Positions 5,211 through 6,956 of a stretch of DNA of 6,956 nt are shown piece after piece. Below the pieces are notes generated by a model. The model worked only from the letters and a program-made list of their open reading frames with translations. It ran no database searches and was not told where the DNA came from. The stretch is from assembly GCA_017540945.1 (NCBI GenBank), contig JAFYAB010000145.1, forward strand, positions 1 to 6,956, in the 5' to 3' direction. This stretch comes from Oscillospiraceae bacterium. GTDB taxonomy: Bacteria; Bacillota_A; Clostridia; Oscillospirales; Oscillospiraceae. Each line of letters begins with the position of its first letter. Positions within the stretch are counted from its first letter, which is position 1. A program made the translations under genes and the position numbers.

Positions 5211-6295
5211 TGTTTTCCCTCCTTCTTTTTGACGAATGTACAGATCAGGGAGATCAGCAGCAGGATCGCCAGGGCGGCGATCACCGCGGTATGACCGTTG
5301 GGAGTGGAGCCCTCGCCGGAGGAGGCCAGCTTGAAGTTATGGCTCAGGGCGGCGCCCAGGATCATGCCGACCACCGTGACGGCGGAGTCGGAGTTACCCT
5401 CGCCCGCCAGCACCAGCTGCCGCAGGGGGCAGCCGCCCAGCAGGGTGGAGCCCCAGCCCACCACCACCATGCCCAGGAAGTTCCACAGGCCGTCGGAGTG
5501 GGCTACCGGCTGCTTCTCAAAGGAAAAGCCAGTGAAATTGCGCAGGATCAGATTGCCGGCCAGCACCGTGACAATGACCATCCCAAAGGCGGCCACCAGG
5601 CCGAAATCCTTGAACATCACGGCGTTGCGGATGCCGCCGGCCATGCAAAAGCGGCTGCGTTGGGCCAGGAAGCCCACCGCCAGACCCGCCAGCAGGGCGA
5701 CGACCCAGGGAGCCCGCATGGAGCCCGGGCCGGATTCGGAGCTGCGGAACAGCCCCACCAGTCCGGTGACGGAGAGCAGGAAGCCCAGCGTCAGCAGGGC
5801 CGGGAAGGCTGCGCCTTCCGCCTTGGCCTGGCCGTAGGCCCGACCCAGGGTGAAGCCCTTTTTCAGGAAGACGACTCCGGCGAGAATGCCCACGATGAAG
5901 CCCAGCAGTCCCACCACGGCATTCAGATCGCCGCCGCCGATGCGGATCACCATCCGCAGAGGGCAGCCCAGGAAGACCAGAGCGCCGATCATCACCAGCA
6001 TGCCCAGCAGCAGCCGCAGGAAGGGAGAGGATCCGCCCTTGCCCTTGAACTCCCGGAAGCACAGGGCAGCCAGCAGGGCGCCCAGTACGATGCCGACGAT
6101 CTCGGGACGGAAGTACTGGACCGCCTCCGCCCCGTGGAGCCCCAGAGCGCCCGCGATGTCCCGCTCAAAGCAGGCAATGCAAAAGCCCATATTCTTGGGG
6201 TTGCCCAGCTGCGCCAGCAGCAGAGCCGCCGCGCCTGCGAGGAAGCCCGTCAGCAGCAAAAGCCAGTTCTCCCGAAACCAGGAACGTTTTTTCAT
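5207..6295 (-). CDS. yedE: YedE-family selenium (or thiosulfate) membrane transporter
   Basis: This 362-residue multi-pass membrane protein contains two YeeE/YedE-type halves. The first has GNPKNMGFCIACFERDIAG (31-49, Cys39 and Cys42) and FLGCPLRM (108-115, Cys111). The second has QRSRFCMAGG (212-221, Cys217) and LGGCPLRQL (287-295, Cys289). About nine to ten hydrophobic segments alternate with short loops, and the C-terminus is Lys-rich (KKKEGK), probably cytoplasmic. In the related thiosulfate channel YeeE/TsuA, conserved cysteines line the path. The NMGFCIACF-RDIAG signature is that of the YedE branch annotated as a putative selenium transporter. ATG 6293-6295 follows a weak RBS (GAAGGT). 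It is translationally coupled to the TusA-like carrier and has its own promoter at 6356-6384. Confidence 0.9.
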   Translation of the reverse strand: MKKRSWFRENWLLLLTGFLAGAAALLLAQLGNPKNMGFCIACFERDIAGALGLHGAEAVQYFRPEIVGIVLGALLAALCFREFKGKGGSSPFLRLLLGMLVMIGALVFLGCPLRMVIRIGGGDLNAVVGLLGFIVGILAGVVFLKKGFTLGRAYGQAKAEGAAFPALLTLGFLLSVTGLVGLFRSSESGPGSMRAPWVVALLAGLAVGFLAQRSRFCMAGGIRNAVMFKDFGLVAAFGMVIVTVLAGNLILRNFTGFSFEKQPVAHSDGLWNFLGMVVVGWGSTLLGGCPLRQLVLAGEGNSDSAVTVVGMILGAALSHNFKLASSGEGSTPNGHTAVIAALAILLLISLICTFVKKKEGKQ

Positions 6296-6323
6296 TGTTC
6301 GACCTTCTTTCTGTCTTTGTAAG

Positions 6324-6347
6324 CGTGATACTCACAAAAGGATCACG
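6324..6347. repeat. Inverted repeat in the yedE leader
   Basis: CGTGAT (6324-6329) and ATCACG (6342-6347) form a 6-bp inverted repeat with a 12-bp spacer. A smaller GTGA-TAC-TCAC repeat (6325-6335) lies inside. The element sits just downstream of the predicted yedE transcription start (about 6349), where a repressor site or 5' RNA hairpin would act. No known operator consensus fits. Confidence 0.35.
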
Positions 6348-6355
6348 ATAGGACA

Positions 6356-6384
6356 ATTATAACACCCAAAACGCCGGATGTCTA
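6356..6384 (-). promoter_or_regulatory. Promoter of yedE and the TusA-like gene
   Basis: On the minus strand TAGACA (6379-6384, five of six consensus bases) and a perfect TATAAT (6356-6361) are 17 bp apart, and TGT adds an extended -10. This is the strongest protein-gene promoter in the window. Transcription should start near 6349, giving a leader of about 54 nt. It makes yedE at least partly independent of the DUF3343 gene upstream. Confidence 0.78.
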
Positions 6385-6418
6385 CCCCTGCGGGGGGGAT
6401 TTTTTACGTTTTGGGCGT
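6362..6418. repeat. Nested inverted repeats enclosing the yedE -35 region
   Basis: ACACCCAAAACG (6362-6373) and CGTTTTGGGCGT (6407-6418) are complementary over 12 bases with one G-T pair. They enclose 33 nt that hold the yedE -35 box, a CCCC-TGC-GGGG mini-hairpin (6385-6395) and a T6 run (6400-6405). The structure begins 4 nt after the DUF3343 stop. It may serve as that gene's terminator on the minus strand, or as a regulatory site over the yedE promoter. Confidence 0.45.
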
Positions 6419-6422
6419 CAGT

Positions 6423-6662
6423 TCAGAGCAGCAGCTCGTCAAAGGTGGCGGGTTCGATGGCCCCCTCGGAAGCCAGAGCCTCCAGCCGCGGGCGGTCCGC
6501 GGGATCGGAGGCCCAGGCGATGCCGCAGTCCGCGGTGAGCTGCCTGGGAGCGGGGAGGAGCCGGCCCGGGATGCCCGCGGCGGCGCAGACCCGCTCGGTC
6601 TCCATGGCGGCCGCGGTGGTGTGGAAGCTCAAGATCAGGGTGAGGCGCGCTTGCTTTCGCAT
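6423..6662 (-). CDS. DUF3343 putative Se/S carrier protein
   Basis: This 79-residue protein matches the DUF3343 (putative Se/S carrier-like) pattern. LILSFHTTAAAMETE (9-23) is the typical first strand and helix. A central IPGRLLPAPRQL (31-42) precedes ADCGIAW (44-50), whose Cys46-Gly47 is the conserved feature of the family. The family is commonly found near selenium genes and is proposed to carry selenium or sulfur on that cysteine; direct biochemistry is limited. The start is ATG 6660-6662, with AAAGGAG 9 nt upstream. An upstream in-frame start at 6696-6698 would lie inside the hairpin and lacks an RBS. It precedes yedE on the same strand, with a promoter and inverted repeats between them. 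Confidence 0.85.
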   Translation of the reverse strand: MRKQARLTLILSFHTTAAAMETERVCAAAGIPGRLLPAPRQLTADCGIAWASDPADRPRLEALASEGAIEPATFDELLL

Positions 6663-6690
6663 GGCGAAGATCTCCTTTCGGGAACAATTC

Positions 6691-6728
6691 CGCTCCAAAC
6701 GGGCGTCTTCCGGCGCCCGTTTGGAGCG
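6691..6728 (-). terminator. 15-bp perfect hairpin between the repeat protein and DUF3343
   Basis: CGCTCCAAACGGGCG (6691-6705) and CGCCCGTTTGGAGCG (6714-6728) pair perfectly around the 8-nt loop TCTTCCGG. On the minus strand it starts 10 nt after the TAA of the repeat-protein gene and ends 28 nt before the DUF3343 ATG. The following bases (GAATTGTTCC) are only weakly T-rich. It is probably an intrinsic terminator, possibly leaky, or a stable 5' structure on the DUF3343 message. Confidence 0.65.
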
Positions 6729-6738
6729 ATCATTTGTA

Positions 6739-6956
6739 TTATTCTCCGCCGCCCTCCGATTCCGAGGGAGCAGGCTCCGTCGGCGGCTGCGTGGGCTGCG
6801 TGGGCTGCGTGGGCGGCTCCGTGGGCTGCGTGGGCGGCTGTGTGGGCTGCGTGGGCGGCTGTGTGGGCTGCGTGGGCGGCTCCGTGGGCTGTGTCGGCGC
6901 CTCCGTGGGCTGTGTCGGCGGCTGTGTGGGCTGCGTGGGCGGCTCCGTGGGCTGCG
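6739..6956 (-). CDS. C-terminal end of an unidentified Pro/Thr-repeat protein (partial)
   Basis: The minus-strand frame is open from the right edge to TAA at 6739-6741. It gives 71 residues, with the N-terminal part outside the window. Residues 1-59 are almost entirely Pro, Thr, Gln and Glu in heptads such as PTQPTEP, with one Ala variant. A short acidic, glycine-rich end (PSESEGGGE) follows. There is no LPxTG sorting signal or C-terminal membrane anchor, so a wall-sorted surface protein is unlikely unless anchored at the N-terminus. Such tails often act as extended linkers in envelope or secreted proteins, but function cannot be assigned. The frame is supported by absence of stops, a matching 21-bp repeat period, and a terminator just after the TAA. 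Confidence 0.72.
   Translation of the reverse strand, partial: QPTEPPTQPTQPPTQPTEAPTQPTEPPTQPTQPPTQPTQPPTQPTEPPTQPTQPTQPPTEPAPSESEGGGE
6775..6956. repeat. 21-bp tandem repeat array inside the partial CDS
   Basis: From 6814 the sequence is a head-to-tail array of 21-bp units, six complete and one cut by the window edge (6940-6956). The consensus on the plus strand is CGGCTSYGTGGGCTGYGTS, followed by GG. Units 6835-6855, 6856-6876 and 6919-6939 are identical. The unit 6784-6813 is 30 bp because it contains an extra 9-bp CTGCGTGGG. All changes keep the frame, since the period encodes seven residues. The array continues off the window, so its copy number is unknown. Confidence 0.9.

Noticed and set aside
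5210..6322. Long plus-strand frame opposite yedE, rich in Gln, His and Ala
   Set aside because: It is the complement of codons for hydrophobic residues in a membrane protein. There is no RBS or domain, and yedE is clearly the real gene.
6317..6342. Rex-type operator (TTTGTAA...TCACAAA) in the yedE leader
   Set aside because: The half-sites look similar, but the spacing is about 9 bp rather than the 6 bp of Rex sites.
6385..6405. Plus-strand intrinsic terminator (CCCC-TGC-GGGG then T6)
   Set aside because: It has the right shape, but no plus-strand gene lies upstream for it to end, and the stem is only 4-5 bp. It is more likely part of the nested promoter repeat.
6775..6956. CRISPR array from the regular 21-bp repeats
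   Set aside because: The units are contiguous with no unique spacers, and the period is in frame with a minus-strand coding sequence.

Overview
This GC-rich window has the gene content and sequence style of a Gram-positive anaerobe. An Oscillospiraceae-like gut Clostridium fits best. That is an inference from the FemAB-type peptidoglycan enzyme, the clostridial-style divergent alanine racemase, the YedE-type selenium transporter and the clear GGAGG ribosome binding sites. I cannot name the species.

Layout. On the left, the minus strand carries the 5' part of tRNA-Arg(TCT), cut by the window edge, and a complete tRNA-Gly(TCC) with encoded CCA. A near-consensus promoter drives them, and its -35 box overlaps the stop codon of the NUDIX hydrolase gene just upstream (182-667). 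Next on the same strand is a diacylglycerol/lipid kinase family gene (783-1667). A 139-bp divergent intergenic region with two promoter candidates separates it from a plus-strand pair: a FemX/FemAB-family aminoacyltransferase (1807-2895) and a divergent alanine racemase (2933-4021). That pair very likely forms a cell-wall operon. A 40-bp perfect palindrome acts as the likely shared terminator between the racemase and the convergent gene 4113-4901, a TIGR04255-family protein of unknown function.

The right third, all minus strand, is a selenium/sulfur trafficking block. Reading leftward, it holds a DUF3343 putative Se/S carrier (6423-6662), a YedE-family selenium (or thiosulfate) transporter (5207-6295) and a single-domain TusA/YedF-like carrier (5007-5210), which overlaps the transporter gene by 4 bp. 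A plausible reading is that YedE brings the chalcogen compound in through conserved cysteines and the small cysteine proteins carry it onward. No selD or selA is visible here, so the selenium assignment rests on family recognition. The yedE promoter sits inside nested inverted repeats.

At the right edge is the C-terminus of an unidentified protein whose tail is a 21-bp tandem repeat (Pro-Thr-Gln/Glu heptads). No CRISPR array, insertion sequence, prophage or defence island is visible. Coding density is high and no gene-free stretch exceeds 300 bp. The less ordinary items are the racemase with altered active-site positions, the unknown TIGR04255 gene, the minimal selenium block and the repeat tail.
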